A stretch of 64,000 bases of DNA from Roseobacter litoralis Och 149. GTDB taxonomy: Bacteria; Pseudomonadota; Alphaproteobacteria; Rhodobacterales; Rhodobacteraceae. The translations under genes and the position numbers were made by a program. The notes under the pieces are model-generated. The model saw nothing but the letters and a program-made list of their open reading frames with translations, was not told the DNA's origin and did not search any database. How positions within the stretch are numbered: position 1 is the first letter of the stretch; every line of letters starts with the position of its first letter. The stretch is from the NCBI RefSeq assembly GCF_000154785.2, contig NC_015730.1, positions 1 through 64,000 on the forward strand, read 5' to 3'. Of this stretch, positions 11,165 through 20,210 are shown piece after piece.

Positions 11165-12160
11165 CTATGAAACCGTCAGTTTGACAGGCTTCCCGGTTGA
11201 AAAGGACAGCGCTGCCGCATCCGCCATGCGTTGCGCCGCAACGCCGTCTGCAATGGAGGGCAAGGGTGCGGTGCCAGCATTCAGGCAGTCAACAAAACTG
11301 CTGAGTTCGGCAAGGTAAGCCGCTTCATACCGTTCAAGGAAAAACAGCTGATTTGGGGCGGAGGCGAAGCCAGCAGGACCGGCGCGTGTCACCAGATTTT
11401 CAACCTGATTTGACACCTGCAACATGCCCTTTGATCCATGCACTTCGACCCGCTGATCATAGCCGTAGGTCGCGCGGCGTGAATTGTTGATCTGACACAG
11501 CTTGCCCGACGCCGTCTTGAGCGTCACCATGGCGCTGTCAATATCACCGTTGGCCCCGATATCAGGATCAACAAGGCAGGCGCCAGCGGCGTAAATTTCG
11601 ACCGGGTCCTCACCAAGAATAAAGCGCGCCATGTCAAAATCATGGATCATCATATCCCGGAACAGCCCGCCGGATTGCCGGATGTAGGACAAAGGGGGGG
11701 GCGACGGGTCCCGCGACGTGATCACGAGGAGTTCCGCATCGCCAATCGCCCCGTCCGCCAGCTGCGCCTGAAGATGCGCGAAATGCGGATCAAACCGCCG
11801 GTTGAAAGCGGTCATGAAGGGCACGCCGGCCTTGGTAACAATCGCCATACATTCCGCGGCACGGTCCGAGGACAAATCAATCGGCTTTTCGCAAAAAATG
11901 GCCTTGCCAGCGGATGCCAATGCATGAATCTGATCGTAATGCAGCGTGGTCGGTGTGGCGACGATGACGGCATCAATATCACTCGCCCCGATGATATCAT
12001 CTGCTGTCCGTATTTCCGCGCCAGAACTATTACAAAGCTGTTGCGCCGCCTCCGGCAGTGCATCCGCCACGGCAACAAGGCGCGCATTCTCCATCCGCGC
12101 GATGCTGCCAGCATGGACCTGACCGATGCGTCCACAGCCCAATAAACCGATTGAGATCAT
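11165..12160 (-). CDS. iolG: Inositol 2-dehydrogenase
   Basis: IolG oxidises myo-inositol to scyllo-inosose with NAD+, the first step of the pathway. The 331-residue Gfo/Idh/MocA protein has a Rossmann motif GLLGCGRIG at 5-13, the E-K-P motif with Lys92, and GGLFRDMMIHD with Asp169 and His173. This gives the K-D-H triad expected for IolG. It is the last gene of the minus-strand iol operon, 21 bases after the aldolase gene. The FNRRFDPHF segment is typical of proteobacterial IolG. Two further Gfo/Idh/MocA enzymes occur in this cluster; this one looks most like the primary dehydrogenase. Confidence 0.88.
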   Translation of the reverse strand: MISIGLLGCGRIGQVHAGSIARMENARLVAVADALPEAAQQLCNSSGAEIRTADDIIGASDIDAVIVATPTTLHYDQIHALASAGKAIFCEKPIDLSSDRAAECMAIVTKAGVPFMTAFNRRFDPHFAHLQAQLADGAIGDAELLVITSRDPSPPPLSYIRQSGGLFRDMMIHDFDMARFILGEDPVEIYAAGACLVDPDIGANGDIDSAMVTLKTASGKLCQINNSRRATYGYDQRVEVHGSKGMLQVSNQVENLVTRAGPAGFASAPNQLFFLERYEAAYLAELSSFVDCLNAGTAPLPSIADGVAAQRMADAAALSFSTGKPVKLTVS

Positions 12161-12181
12161 ATTTTTCCCCTTACTAGAGCT

Positions 12182-13012
12182 TCAAACCGGCCCAATTGCA
12201 CGCAAAACAGAGCGTGCTGCGGTCACGATAGGTGCCTCCACATCGCTCAGGATCTGCACCCGGTCAAAACGGTCGGGATCGCTGGCAACGGCGTCTCGAA
12301 GCGCCTGTCCAAAGACCATCCGCAGCTCGGTTCCGATGTTGAATTTGCAGATGCTGGAGTTCCGGGCCAAGGCGCTGCGCTGTGCGGGTGGCACGCCTGA
12401 GCCACCATGGATCACCAATGGCACGTCAGTTGCGGCTTCGATGGCGCGGATGCGCGCTTCATCAAGACCGCCTTCCTGATTTTGCTGCAAATGCACATTG
12501 CCCACCGATATGGCCATCGCATCGACACCGCTGTCCCTCGCAAATTTGGCGGCTTCCTCCGGGTCGGTGCCTTGCGAGTTTTCGCCCTGCGCGTAGCCCA
12601 CGAAACCAATCTCCCCTTCGCAGGAGATATCCGCCGCATGGGCGATCTCAGCAATGCGCGCGGTCTGGTCGATGTTTTCGGACAGGCTCAGTCGCGAGCC
12701 GTCAAACATCAGCGAGGTAAAGCCACTATCCAGCGCTTCGCGACACTCATCAAAGGTGTAGCCATGATCAAGATGGGCGACAACGGGAACAGACACGCTA
12801 TCGGCAAGATGGCGGAACATCTTACCCAAAACGGGCAGCGGTGTGTGTTTGCGACAAGATGGTCCCGCCTGCAGGATCACCGGCAGCCCCTCGGCTTCGG
12901 CGGCGTGAACGTAGGCGCGCATGTCTTCCCAGCCAAGGGTCACGAGGCCACCGACAGCATAGCCATCGCGCAAGGCTGGGCGCAGGACATCCGTAAGGGT
13001 TGCGAGTGTCAT
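12182..13012 (-). CDS. Class II aldolase (IolJ-type)
   Basis: This 276-residue class II ketose-bisphosphate aldolase has zinc-ligand motifs in AHLDHGYTFDE and in the later VIHGGSGVP, and the mid-protein EGEIGFVGYAQGE segment typical of the fructose/tagatose-bisphosphate branch. In an iol cluster it probably splits 2-deoxy-5-keto-gluconate-6-phosphate into dihydroxyacetone phosphate and malonate semialdehyde. Its start overlaps the iolB stop by four bases. Many proteobacteria carry this activity as a C-terminal extension of IolC; here IolC is short and the aldolase is separate, which fits. Confidence 0.82.
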   Translation of the reverse strand: MTLATLTDVLRPALRDGYAVGGLVTLGWEDMRAYVHAAEAEGLPVILQAGPSCRKHTPLPVLGKMFRHLADSVSVPVVAHLDHGYTFDECREALDSGFTSLMFDGSRLSLSENIDQTARIAEIAHAADISCEGEIGFVGYAQGENSQGTDPEEAAKFARDSGVDAMAISVGNVHLQQNQEGGLDEARIRAIEAATDVPLVIHGGSGVPPAQRSALARNSSICKFNIGTELRMVFGQALRDAVASDPDRFDRVQILSDVEAPIVTAARSVLRAIGPV

Positions 13013-13851
13013 TTGAACTTTGCCACCATATCCATGATGCCGGGGATCGTGTGCAATTGCTCTGCATGGGTGGGCTGGAAATACTGTTTCAGGCTGCGTT
13101 GGCTGAGGCCGCCAAGGATCGTGAAATAGTACATTTCATAGCCCGGCAGCACGCAGCACGGGTGGTAGCCCTTGTCGATGCAGATCGTCGAGCCGTCGAC
13201 GATATGATACGCGTCGCCCGGTTCATTATCTTCCCGCTGCAGCATCTGGAGGCCGGACCCATAGTTGGGTTTGAAGCGAAAGTTGTAGGTTTCGTCATGG
13301 CGTGTCTCATCCGGCAGGCGGTCCGTGTCGTGCTTGTGGCTCGGAAACCCGGACCACCCGCCCGCACCGACGGTGAACAGCTCAGACACCAGCAAGCGCC
13401 CCACGCGTTCGTGTTGATTGGCGCCGAGGATATGTTTGATCTTGCGGTGTGTCTTGGTGTCGTCTGATCCGTATTGTACCAGATCGATCTCATCAGCGCG
13501 CACGGCAAAAGGTTCCAAGACCTCATCAAACTTTGCGCCCGCGACAAAGACCTCGGCGCTGTCTGACAGGCAGGTAAAACGCGCCTCTTGTCCGCTGGGG
13601 ACATAGACGCCTTCGGGCTCGCCATCCCAGACATCGACACCGCGGCCACCAAGGTTTTTCGCCTCGAACCCGCCGGTTGAGACATCCAACAGGCCCGTGG
13701 CAGGGGCAATGCAGGTTTCAAAACCGGGCACCGCATAGCCAAAGCTTTCGCCCTTTTTCAGCTTGACGATATTGAAGTAATTCAGCGGGACAAGGCTGTC
13801 GCCCGCATCCACGATGGGTTTGTTTTGATTGTCAAAAGGGGCGATATGCAT
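13009..13851 (-). CDS. iolB: 5-deoxy-glucuronate isomerase
   Basis: IolB is a metal-dependent bicupin that converts 5-deoxy-glucuronate to 2-deoxy-5-keto-gluconate. The 280-residue product has the typical FPSHKHD motif and a second cupin around YHPCCVLPGYEMYYF. The open frame extends upstream, but the ATG at 13851 (MHIAPFDNQNKP) gives the normal N-terminus and has AAAGG at a suitable distance. It lies 4 bases after the iolC stop and overlaps the aldolase start. Confidence 0.93.
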   Translation of the reverse strand: MHIAPFDNQNKPIVDAGDSLVPLNYFNIVKLKKGESFGYAVPGFETCIAPATGLLDVSTGGFEAKNLGGRGVDVWDGEPEGVYVPSGQEARFTCLSDSAEVFVAGAKFDEVLEPFAVRADEIDLVQYGSDDTKTHRKIKHILGANQHERVGRLLVSELFTVGAGGWSGFPSHKHDTDRLPDETRHDETYNFRFKPNYGSGLQMLQREDNEPGDAYHIVDGSTICIDKGYHPCCVLPGYEMYYFTILGGLSQRSLKQYFQPTHAEQLHTIPGIMDMVAKFK

Positions 13852-13855
13852 GGGG

Positions 13856-14854
13856 TTAGCCTTTCGTTGGGCCGGGGTGTTCGGCCAGAAATGCGGCCAG
13901 TTGATCGTGCGTCGGCATGGCTGGCGCGCAGCCGGGTTTGGCGACAACGATGGACGCGCAGGCCGATCCGCGCAGCACGGCGTCTTTTAATTCCAACCCT
14001 TCAGCGATGCCGGAGAGCAACCCGGCCATGAAGCTGTCCCCCGCGCCATTGGGTTTCACCGCTGTGACCGGATATATGCCGGTGTGAGTTTCCTGACCGC
14101 CGGCAAAGGTCACGGCCCCCTTTTCGCCCATCTTGTAGATCACGATGGCCACGCCGTTTTCCGCCAGCGATTGCGCCTTTTCGAGACCCTTGGCGATATC
14201 CCCTGCCATAAAGCCGAATTCTTCGTCATTGCCCACGATCATGTCGCTGGCAGCACCCGCGCGCGACAAAACATCCGCGGCAACCTCGGGGGAGGGCCAG
14301 GAATAGGGTCGATAGTCGATGTCAAAGATCACCGGCAACTTTCGGGCGCGCGCGCTCTCAAACGCAGCAAAGGTGGCCGAGCGTGAAGGTTCCGCCGCAA
14401 ATACAGTGCCTGCGGTGACGAGGGCCCCAAAGGGCGAAAAATCGACCGCCGCCATATCGTCTGCCGTGACCTGAAAATCAGCCGCGCCGTTGCGGTAGAT
14501 CACGTTCTGGAAGTCTTCGATGCAGCTTTCATAAACGGCCAGCGAATTGCGGAACTCCCCCGCGACGGAACGGACATATTTTGTGTCGACCCCGTAGTGT
14601 TTCAGTTTGTTGATGCAAAATCGCCCCACAGCGTCATCGGATACCGAAGTCACCAGTGACGCGGCACAGCCCAGTTTACACAAGCCCGCCGCGATATTGG
14701 CCGACGACCCACCGAGATCGGCGTGGAAGGTTTCGGCATCTTCGCTTTTGACGCCGGGGGGATGGGCAAACAAATCCATGCCTGCGCGCCCCAGAATGAC
14801 GAAGTTCTTTTGTGCGATGCCGTCGCGCAACTCGGTTTGGCTGATGCCAGTCAT
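13856..14854 (-). CDS. iolC: 5-dehydro-2-deoxygluconokinase
   Basis: IolC is a PfkB-family kinase that phosphorylates 2-deoxy-5-keto-gluconate. The 332-residue product shows the N-terminal GRAGMDLF substrate region, the GGSSANIAAGL motif, and the C-terminal ATP/catalytic motif KPNGAGDSFMAGLLSG, where Asp is the base. It is the short stand-alone form without the C-terminal aldolase-like extension. Its start overlaps the iolD stop (shared base at 14854), so the operon is tightly coupled. Confidence 0.93.
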   Translation of the reverse strand: MTGISQTELRDGIAQKNFVILGRAGMDLFAHPPGVKSEDAETFHADLGGSSANIAAGLCKLGCAASLVTSVSDDAVGRFCINKLKHYGVDTKYVRSVAGEFRNSLAVYESCIEDFQNVIYRNGAADFQVTADDMAAVDFSPFGALVTAGTVFAAEPSRSATFAAFESARARKLPVIFDIDYRPYSWPSPEVAADVLSRAGAASDMIVGNDEEFGFMAGDIAKGLEKAQSLAENGVAIVIYKMGEKGAVTFAGGQETHTGIYPVTAVKPNGAGDSFMAGLLSGIAEGLELKDAVLRGSACASIVVAKPGCAPAMPTHDQLAAFLAEHPGPTKG

Positions 14855-16719
14855 TACACGCCCCTACGCTGTTTTGCGCGGGTGGCTTCGATTTCGGCAT
14901 GTTTTTCGCGGACCGAAGCGTGATCGGAAACCTCGGGCGTGCCGACCTCCCACCATGTGTGGCCCTGGGTGGTCCAACCTTCATAGGCGTCCACGTTCAT
15001 GACAATAACCGTTGTCTTATCTGCCGCTTTGGCGGCCTTGAATGCCTCGCCCAGCTCTGCCGGGTTATCGACACGCACAGCATGCGCGCCCATGGATGCT
15101 GCATGCGCCACAAAGTCGACGGCAAAGGCATCCGGTATTGTCGGCGTGTCCTCGAACAGGTTGTTGAAACTCTGATTGCCGGTGTTGTTCTGCAACTTGT
15201 TGATGACGGCAAAACCGCCGTTGTCGAGCACCAGCACGATCATCTTTTTCTGCGTCAGGACGGACGAATAAATGTCCGAATTCATCAGCAGATAGGACCC
15301 ATCCCCGCAAAAGACGATTGTGTCCTGATTCGGCTCCTTTTCGGACTGGGCGATGCGCGCGCCCCAACCGCCGGAAACTTCGTATCCCATGCAGGAAAAT
15401 CCGAATTCCACATCCACTGTGCCGATATCAAGCGTGCGCCAGTTTGCGGTGACTTCGGCAGGCAAACCACCCGCTGCGGCAACCACACGGTCACGTTTGT
15501 CGCAGAGCGCATTGACCACGCCGACTGCCTGCGCGTAGGAGTTTGGCCGATTGCCCGGCTTTACATTTTCGGCTACATAGGCGTTCCATTTCTGACGTTC
15601 TGCCTTGGCAAACCCGGTCCAGCTTTCCGGCGCTTTGTAGCCTGCCAATGCGTTGCCGAGTGCGGCAATCCCCAGCTTTGCATCACCGACCACGGGCAGC
15701 GACATATGTTTGCCTGCATCATGGCGTGCGGCGTTCACAGATACGATGCGCGCGTCCTTGGCAAAGGCGGTCCATGACCCGGTGGTGAAATCCTGCAACC
15801 GTGAGCCGACGGACAGGATGACATCCGCCGCTTCGGCCACGGCATTGGCGCTGTCTGATCCGGTGACGCCCACTGGCCCGATGTTGAGCGGATGCGTGTC
15901 ATGCAGGTTTGCGCGACCGGCGATTGTCTCTATCACGGGGATATTATGGACCTCTGCAAAGGCGGTGACTTCTGCCACGGCCCGCGAATATTGCACGCCG
16001 CCGCCCGCGATTATTACCGGGCGCTCAGCCGCGCGCAACAGGGCCGCTGCATCTGCGATCTCGTCGGGGTCCGGGGTCTGACGGCGGATGCGGTGCGTCT
16101 TCTCTTCGAAAAGGGCGGCAGGATAATCATAGGCCCAGCCCTGAACATCCTGCGGCAGCGCGATAAAGGCCGGGCCGCAATCTGCCGGGTCCAGCATCGT
16201 GGCGATGGCTGCAGGCAGCGATTGGATCACCTGTGCAGGGTGGGTGATCCTGTCCCAGTACCGAGAAACGGCACGAAACCCGTCGTTCAGCCCATAGGCA
16301 GGGTTACCATAGTGTTCGATCTGCTGGAGCACCGGGTCGGGCAGGCGGGTCAGAAACGTGTCCCCACACAGCATCAGCATAGGCAAACGGTTGGTATGGG
16401 CCAGCGCGGCGGCAGTCATCAGGTTTGACGTGCCCGGACCCGCCGAGGCGGTGCAAAACATGAACCGCTGACGCAGGTGGTATTTCGCATAGGCGGCGGC
16501 AGCAAAACCCATGCTTTGCTCGTTCTGGCCCCGATAAAGAGGCAGCGTGTCTTTCACGTCAAAGAGCGCTTCGCCCAGACAGGTCACATTGCCATGTCCG
16601 AAGATGCCAAAGCCGCCGCCGCAAAGCCGGACACGCGCACCGTCAATTTCAATGAACTGTGCGTTCAGATAGCGAATGATCGCCTGTGCCGTTGTCAGGC
16701 GAATGGTCTTGTCCGTCAT
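14854..16719 (-). CDS. iolD: 3D-(3,5/4)-trihydroxycyclohexane-1,2-dione hydrolase
   Basis: IolD is a thiamine-diphosphate enzyme that opens the inositol-derived ring. The 621-residue product has the acetolactate-synthase-like layout: an N-terminal pyrimidine domain with the catalytic Glu region (LYRGQNEQSMGFAA), a central domain, and a C-terminal ThDP motif starting at GDGSYLLMNSD and ending near LDNGGFAVIN (about 470-505). I chose the ATG at 16719 (MTDKTIRLTTAQ) over the longer frame at 16743. It is the first gene of the minus-strand operon. A perfect 16-bp palindrome lies about 80 bases upstream, facing a divergent dehydrogenase gene. Confidence 0.94.
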   Translation of the reverse strand: MTDKTIRLTTAQAIIRYLNAQFIEIDGARVRLCGGGFGIFGHGNVTCLGEALFDVKDTLPLYRGQNEQSMGFAAAAYAKYHLRQRFMFCTASAGPGTSNLMTAAALAHTNRLPMLMLCGDTFLTRLPDPVLQQIEHYGNPAYGLNDGFRAVSRYWDRITHPAQVIQSLPAAIATMLDPADCGPAFIALPQDVQGWAYDYPAALFEEKTHRIRRQTPDPDEIADAAALLRAAERPVIIAGGGVQYSRAVAEVTAFAEVHNIPVIETIAGRANLHDTHPLNIGPVGVTGSDSANAVAEAADVILSVGSRLQDFTTGSWTAFAKDARIVSVNAARHDAGKHMSLPVVGDAKLGIAALGNALAGYKAPESWTGFAKAERQKWNAYVAENVKPGNRPNSYAQAVGVVNALCDKRDRVVAAAGGLPAEVTANWRTLDIGTVDVEFGFSCMGYEVSGGWGARIAQSEKEPNQDTIVFCGDGSYLLMNSDIYSSVLTQKKMIVLVLDNGGFAVINKLQNNTGNQSFNNLFEDTPTIPDAFAVDFVAHAASMGAHAVRVDNPAELGEAFKAAKAADKTTVIVMNVDAYEGWTTQGHTWWEVGTPEVSDHASVREKHAEIEATRAKQRRGV

Positions 16720-16762
16720 CGTCCGAGCCCCCCTTGAGTGCATTCTGTCAGGTCAGCGCTGA

Positions 16763-16793
16763 TTGACGCTTGACCTGATGCGTCATTTATAGA
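16763..16793 (+). promoter_or_regulatory. Possible promoter for the plus-strand iol arm
   Basis: TTGACG (16763-16768) and TATAGA (16788-16793) are separated by 19 bases, a little long for a sigma-70 type promoter. The iol palindrome begins 8 bases after the -10 element, where a bound repressor would block transcription. The spacing makes this a weak call. Confidence 0.35.
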
Positions 16794-16801
16794 TACCCGT
16801 G

Positions 16802-16817
16802 TTGCAACCGGTTGCAA
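16802..16817. promoter_or_regulatory. Palindromic operator between iol arms
   Basis: TTGCAACCGGTTGCAA is a perfect 16-base palindrome with a central CG, the form used by LacI-family regulators. It lies between the divergent iolD and dehydrogenase genes, 21 bases before the latter's start. One bound dimer could control both arms. I noticed no second copy in the intergenic regions I read. Confidence 0.75.
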
Positions 16818-16837
16818 TATCTTTTTTGGGGACAGTC

Positions 16838-17941
16838 ATGGCCGAGATCGGAATAGGCATTATCGGCGGTGGCTATATGGGCAAGGCTCATGCGGTGGCT
16901 TTCAGCGCCGTGGGGGCGGTATTTGACACAACCCTACGCCCCCGTTTGGAAATGGTTGCAGCCTCATCCGAAACCTCCGCTGCAAAATACGCAAAATCCT
17001 ATGGGTTTGCGCGCAGTACGGGGGATTGGCGCGTGTTGGTCAAGGACGCCAATGTGGATGCCATCGTAATTGCATCCCCCCCTGAAACACACCTTGATAT
17101 TACGCGTGCAGCGGCCGCATTGGGCAAGCCAGTGTTTTGTGAAAAGCCACTCGGTCGCTCCGTACAAGATGGCAAGGCGATGGTCGATTCTGTCGAGGCG
17201 GCGGGTGCTATCAACATGATCGGGTTCAATTATATCCGCACGCCAGCGTCCCAATTCGCGCGCGCGTTAATCGCGCAGGGTGAAATTGGTAACGTCACAT
17301 GGTTTCGGGGTGAACATACCGAGGATTTCTACGCCGAGCCCGATGCGCCAGCGACTTGGCGCGCGCAAGGGGATGCCAATGGCTGTATGGGCGATCTTGC
17401 CCCGCATATGATTAACGCCGCCCTCGCGCTGATCGGGCCAATTGGGTCGGTGATGGCCGAGATCGAAACCGTCCACAAAACCCGCGGCGGCGCGCCCGTC
17501 ACGAATGACGATCAGGGCCAGATCATGTGCCGTTTCACGAATGGCGCGATGGGCCATCTGTTTTTCAGCCGCACTGCGACGGGTCGCAAGATGGGGTATA
17601 TCTACGAGGTCACCGGGACCAAGGGAGCCATCCGCTTTGATCAGGAGGATCAAAATGCGCTGTGGCTCTACAAGGCTGAAGGACCAGAGGCGCAACGCGG
17701 ATTTCGCAAGATTCTGACTGGCCCTGCGCATCCCGACTACGAACCCTTCTGTCAGGGACCGGGGCACGGCACCGGGTATCAGGACCAGATCATCATTGAG
17801 GCGCGTGATTTTCTTGCTGCGATCGAGGCAGGCGAATCGCGCTGGCCGACGTTTCGCGATGGGCTTGATGTCTCGGGCATCGTAGAGGCCGCGCGCCAGT
17901 CTCATGCCGCCCGCGCATGGCAAGACATCGAGCAGATTTAA
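16838..17941 (+). CDS. Gfo/Idh/MocA-family inositol dehydrogenase paralogue
   Basis: This 367-residue NAD(P)-dependent oxidoreductase has the Rossmann motif GIIGGGYMGKAH near the N-terminus, the FCEKPLGR motif with the catalytic Lys, and GDLAPHMINAA in place of the usual D-x3-H region. It probably acts on an inositol isomer (scyllo- or chiro-inositol) or on a keto-inositol intermediate, since it heads the plus-strand arm of the iol cluster. The ATG at 16838 is chosen over the longer frame, which would include the operator. iolE follows 19 bases downstream. The exact substrate is not determinable here. Confidence 0.82.
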   Translation: MAEIGIGIIGGGYMGKAHAVAFSAVGAVFDTTLRPRLEMVAASSETSAAKYAKSYGFARSTGDWRVLVKDANVDAIVIASPPETHLDITRAAAALGKPVFCEKPLGRSVQDGKAMVDSVEAAGAINMIGFNYIRTPASQFARALIAQGEIGNVTWFRGEHTEDFYAEPDAPATWRAQGDANGCMGDLAPHMINAALALIGPIGSVMAEIETVHKTRGGAPVTNDDQGQIMCRFTNGAMGHLFFSRTATGRKMGYIYEVTGTKGAIRFDQEDQNALWLYKAEGPEAQRGFRKILTGPAHPDYEPFCQGPGHGTGYQDQIIIEARDFLAAIEAGESRWPTFRDGLDVSGIVEAARQSHAARAWQDIEQI

Positions 17942-17960
17942 CCCAGAGGGAGCAGACCAA

Positions 17961-18857
17961 ATGACCATCAAAATAGGCAATGCCCCCTGTTCATGGGGTG
18001 TGGAATTTGCGGACGACCCGCGCAACCCCGCGTGGCGCGATGTTCTGCGTGAAAATGCCGAAGCCGGGTATAAGGGCATCGAACTTGGCCCTGTGGGATT
18101 CGTCCCGGAGGACCCGGCGATACTGGCAGATGCTTTGGCGGAGTATGACCTGAGCCTGATCGGCGGCGTGGTGTTCCGTCCGTTCCATGATCCGGACGCA
18201 TGGGACGAGGTACTCGATGCCGCGGTGCGCACCTGCAAAGCGCTCAAGGCGCATGGGGCAGAGCATCTTGTATTGATCGATTCCATCTCGCCCCGTCGGG
18301 CTGGCACTGCGGGCCGCGCGAATGATGCCGTACAGATGGACAAGGCGGAATGGACCGCTTTTCGGGATCGTATTGCCGCCGTCGCGCGCATCGGTGCCGA
18401 AGACTACGGGCTGACGGTCGGCATGCATGCGCATGCAGCAGGCTTTCTCGATTTTGAACCCGAACTTGAGCGTCTCTTGAACGAGATCGACGAGAATACG
18501 CTCAAGATCTGTTTTGATACCGGCCACCATTCCTACGCGGGGTTTGACCCCGTCGCCTTTATGGAAAAACACATCAGCCGCATCAGTTATATGCATTTCA
18601 AGGACATCGACCCGGCTGTAAAAGCCGATGTCATAGCCAAGAACACCGGGTTCTATGACGCCTGCGGGCAGGGTATCTTTTGCAACCTTGGCGACGGGGA
18701 TGTCGATTTCCCAAGGGTCCGCGAAATCCTGTTGGAGAGCGGATTTGACGGCTGGTGCACCGTCGAACAGGATTGCGACCCGACCTTGCCCGATACGGAT
18801 TCGCTGCGGGATGCCAAGCTGAACCGGGCCTATCTCGAAACCATCGGTTTTAGCTGA
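17961..18857 (+). CDS. iolE: Myo-inosose-2 dehydratase
   Basis: IolE dehydrates scyllo-inosose (2-keto-myo-inositol). The 298-residue TIM-barrel protein of the xylose-isomerase-like superfamily opens with the family hallmark IGNAPCSWGVEF. It shows metal-ligand regions in GMHAHAAGFLDFE, CFDTGHHSYAG and MHFKDIDP, and an ending around GWCTVEQDCDP. The ATG at 17961, with GGGAG just upstream, is chosen over a longer frame at 17904. It sits between two dehydrogenase genes in the plus-strand iol arm. Confidence 0.93.
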   Translation: MTIKIGNAPCSWGVEFADDPRNPAWRDVLRENAEAGYKGIELGPVGFVPEDPAILADALAEYDLSLIGGVVFRPFHDPDAWDEVLDAAVRTCKALKAHGAEHLVLIDSISPRRAGTAGRANDAVQMDKAEWTAFRDRIAAVARIGAEDYGLTVGMHAHAAGFLDFEPELERLLNEIDENTLKICFDTGHHSYAGFDPVAFMEKHISRISYMHFKDIDPAVKADVIAKNTGFYDACGQGIFCNLGDGDVDFPRVREILLESGFDGWCTVEQDCDPTLPDTDSLRDAKLNRAYLETIGFS

Positions 18858-18870
18858 GAAAGAAGCGGAT

Positions 18871-20004
18871 ATGACACGATTGAATTGGGGTATGTTCGGC
18901 GGCGGCGAAGGGAGCCAGATTGGCCCGGCGCACCGTCTTGGCGCGCAGGCTGACGGCAATTTCGTTCTGGCGGCGGGGGCGCTGGATGTGGACGCGGAAA
19001 AAGGCAAGGCCTATGCGCAAAGCCTTGGCGTTATAGCCGACCGCGCCTACGCCAACTGGCAGGACATGCTGGAGGGGGAAAAGAACCACCCGGATCGGTT
19101 AGACCTGATCACAGTGGCCACGCCAAATTCCACACATTTTGAGATCACAAAGGCCTTTCTTGAGGCCGGTTTCAATGTGCTGTGCGAAAAGCCCATGACC
19201 ATGACCGTGGATCAGGGCGAAGAGATCGTGCGTGTGGCCAAAGCATCCGGCAAGATCTGCGCCGTGAACTACTGCTATTCAGCCTATCCGATGGTGCGCC
19301 AGATGCGTCAAATGGTGGCCGGTGGGGAGATCGGCAAGGTGCGTCTGATCGTCACCAACTTCAGCCATGGGCATCACGGCGATGCGACGGATGCTGATAA
19401 CCCACGCGTGCGCTGGCGCTATGATCCGGCCATGGCGGGCGTGTCGGGGCAATTTGCGGATTGCGGCATTCATGCGTTGCATATGGCCAGTTTTATTGCC
19501 GGGGATGAGGTGCGCAGCCTGTCGGCGGATTTCGCCTCAACCATCGACAGCCGGGTTCTCGAAGACGATGCGATGGTGAATTTTCGCATGGAAGGCGGCA
19601 CAGTCGGTCGACTATGGTCGTCTTCGGTTGCTATCGGTCGTCAACATGGCTTCGACATTCAGGTTTTTGGCGAAACCGGGGGCATGCGGTGGGCGTCAGA
19701 GCAGCCGAACCAGGTTTTCTACACCCCCGTCGGTGGTCGCACGCAGATCATGGAAAAGGGCGAGAGTGGACTATCGGACGAAGCCACGCGCCTGAGCCGT
19801 GTGGCCATCGCGCATCCTGAAGGGTTCCCGCTGGCCGTTGCGAATATCTACGTTGATCTTGCTGCCGCAATCCGCGGCGAGCAGCGCGATGGGCTGCCCT
19901 TGGCCGAGGATGGCTTGAGGTCCATGGCGGCGGTCTATGCGGCGGTGGATTCAGCGGTGCAGGACGGTAAGTGGGTTGACGCGCGGCCACCAAGTTTTCG
20001 CTGA
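18871..20004 (+). CDS. Gfo/Idh/MocA-family oxidoreductase
   Basis: This 377-residue NAD(P)-dependent oxidoreductase has a slightly unusual nucleotide motif (GMFGGGEGSQIGPAHR) near residue 8, the CEKPMTMT motif with the catalytic Lys, and GQFADCGIHALHM, which supplies the Asp/His pair. It ends the plus-strand iol arm, 13 bases after iolE, and probably handles an inositol stereoisomer or epimer. It is the third enzyme of this superfamily in the cluster. Proteins of this sub-type are common in marine alphaproteobacterial sugar clusters; the substrate is inferred only from context. Confidence 0.8.
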   Translation: MTRLNWGMFGGGEGSQIGPAHRLGAQADGNFVLAAGALDVDAEKGKAYAQSLGVIADRAYANWQDMLEGEKNHPDRLDLITVATPNSTHFEITKAFLEAGFNVLCEKPMTMTVDQGEEIVRVAKASGKICAVNYCYSAYPMVRQMRQMVAGGEIGKVRLIVTNFSHGHHGDATDADNPRVRWRYDPAMAGVSGQFADCGIHALHMASFIAGDEVRSLSADFASTIDSRVLEDDAMVNFRMEGGTVGRLWSSSVAIGRQHGFDIQVFGETGGMRWASEQPNQVFYTPVGGRTQIMEKGESGLSDEATRLSRVAIAHPEGFPLAVANIYVDLAAAIRGEQRDGLPLAEDGLRSMAAVYAAVDSAVQDGKWVDARPPSFR

Positions 20005-20210
20005 GGAAAGAACGCACATCGCTGCCAGCTTCATGGTTTTCCTAAACGGGGTATCCCGAAAGCACTGGATACTTTTCGTGCGCCGCTGGCATACGTACGA
20101 ATAATTCGTGGTGCTATTTACCTTTTTGCGAATGACCGAATTTGCCATACCTACGCGCGTAAGCGAAATTCAATGCGTTGGCACCTCCGATGCGTACAGA
20201 AGGCGGGCCG

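Noticed and set aside
14899..15777. 292-codon plus-strand frame opposite iolD
   Set aside because: iolD has all family motifs; the antisense product is unlike any protein family.
17267..18391. 374-codon minus-strand frame across a dehydrogenase gene and iolE
   Set aside because: It crosses two real genes with clear starts, so it is a shadow.
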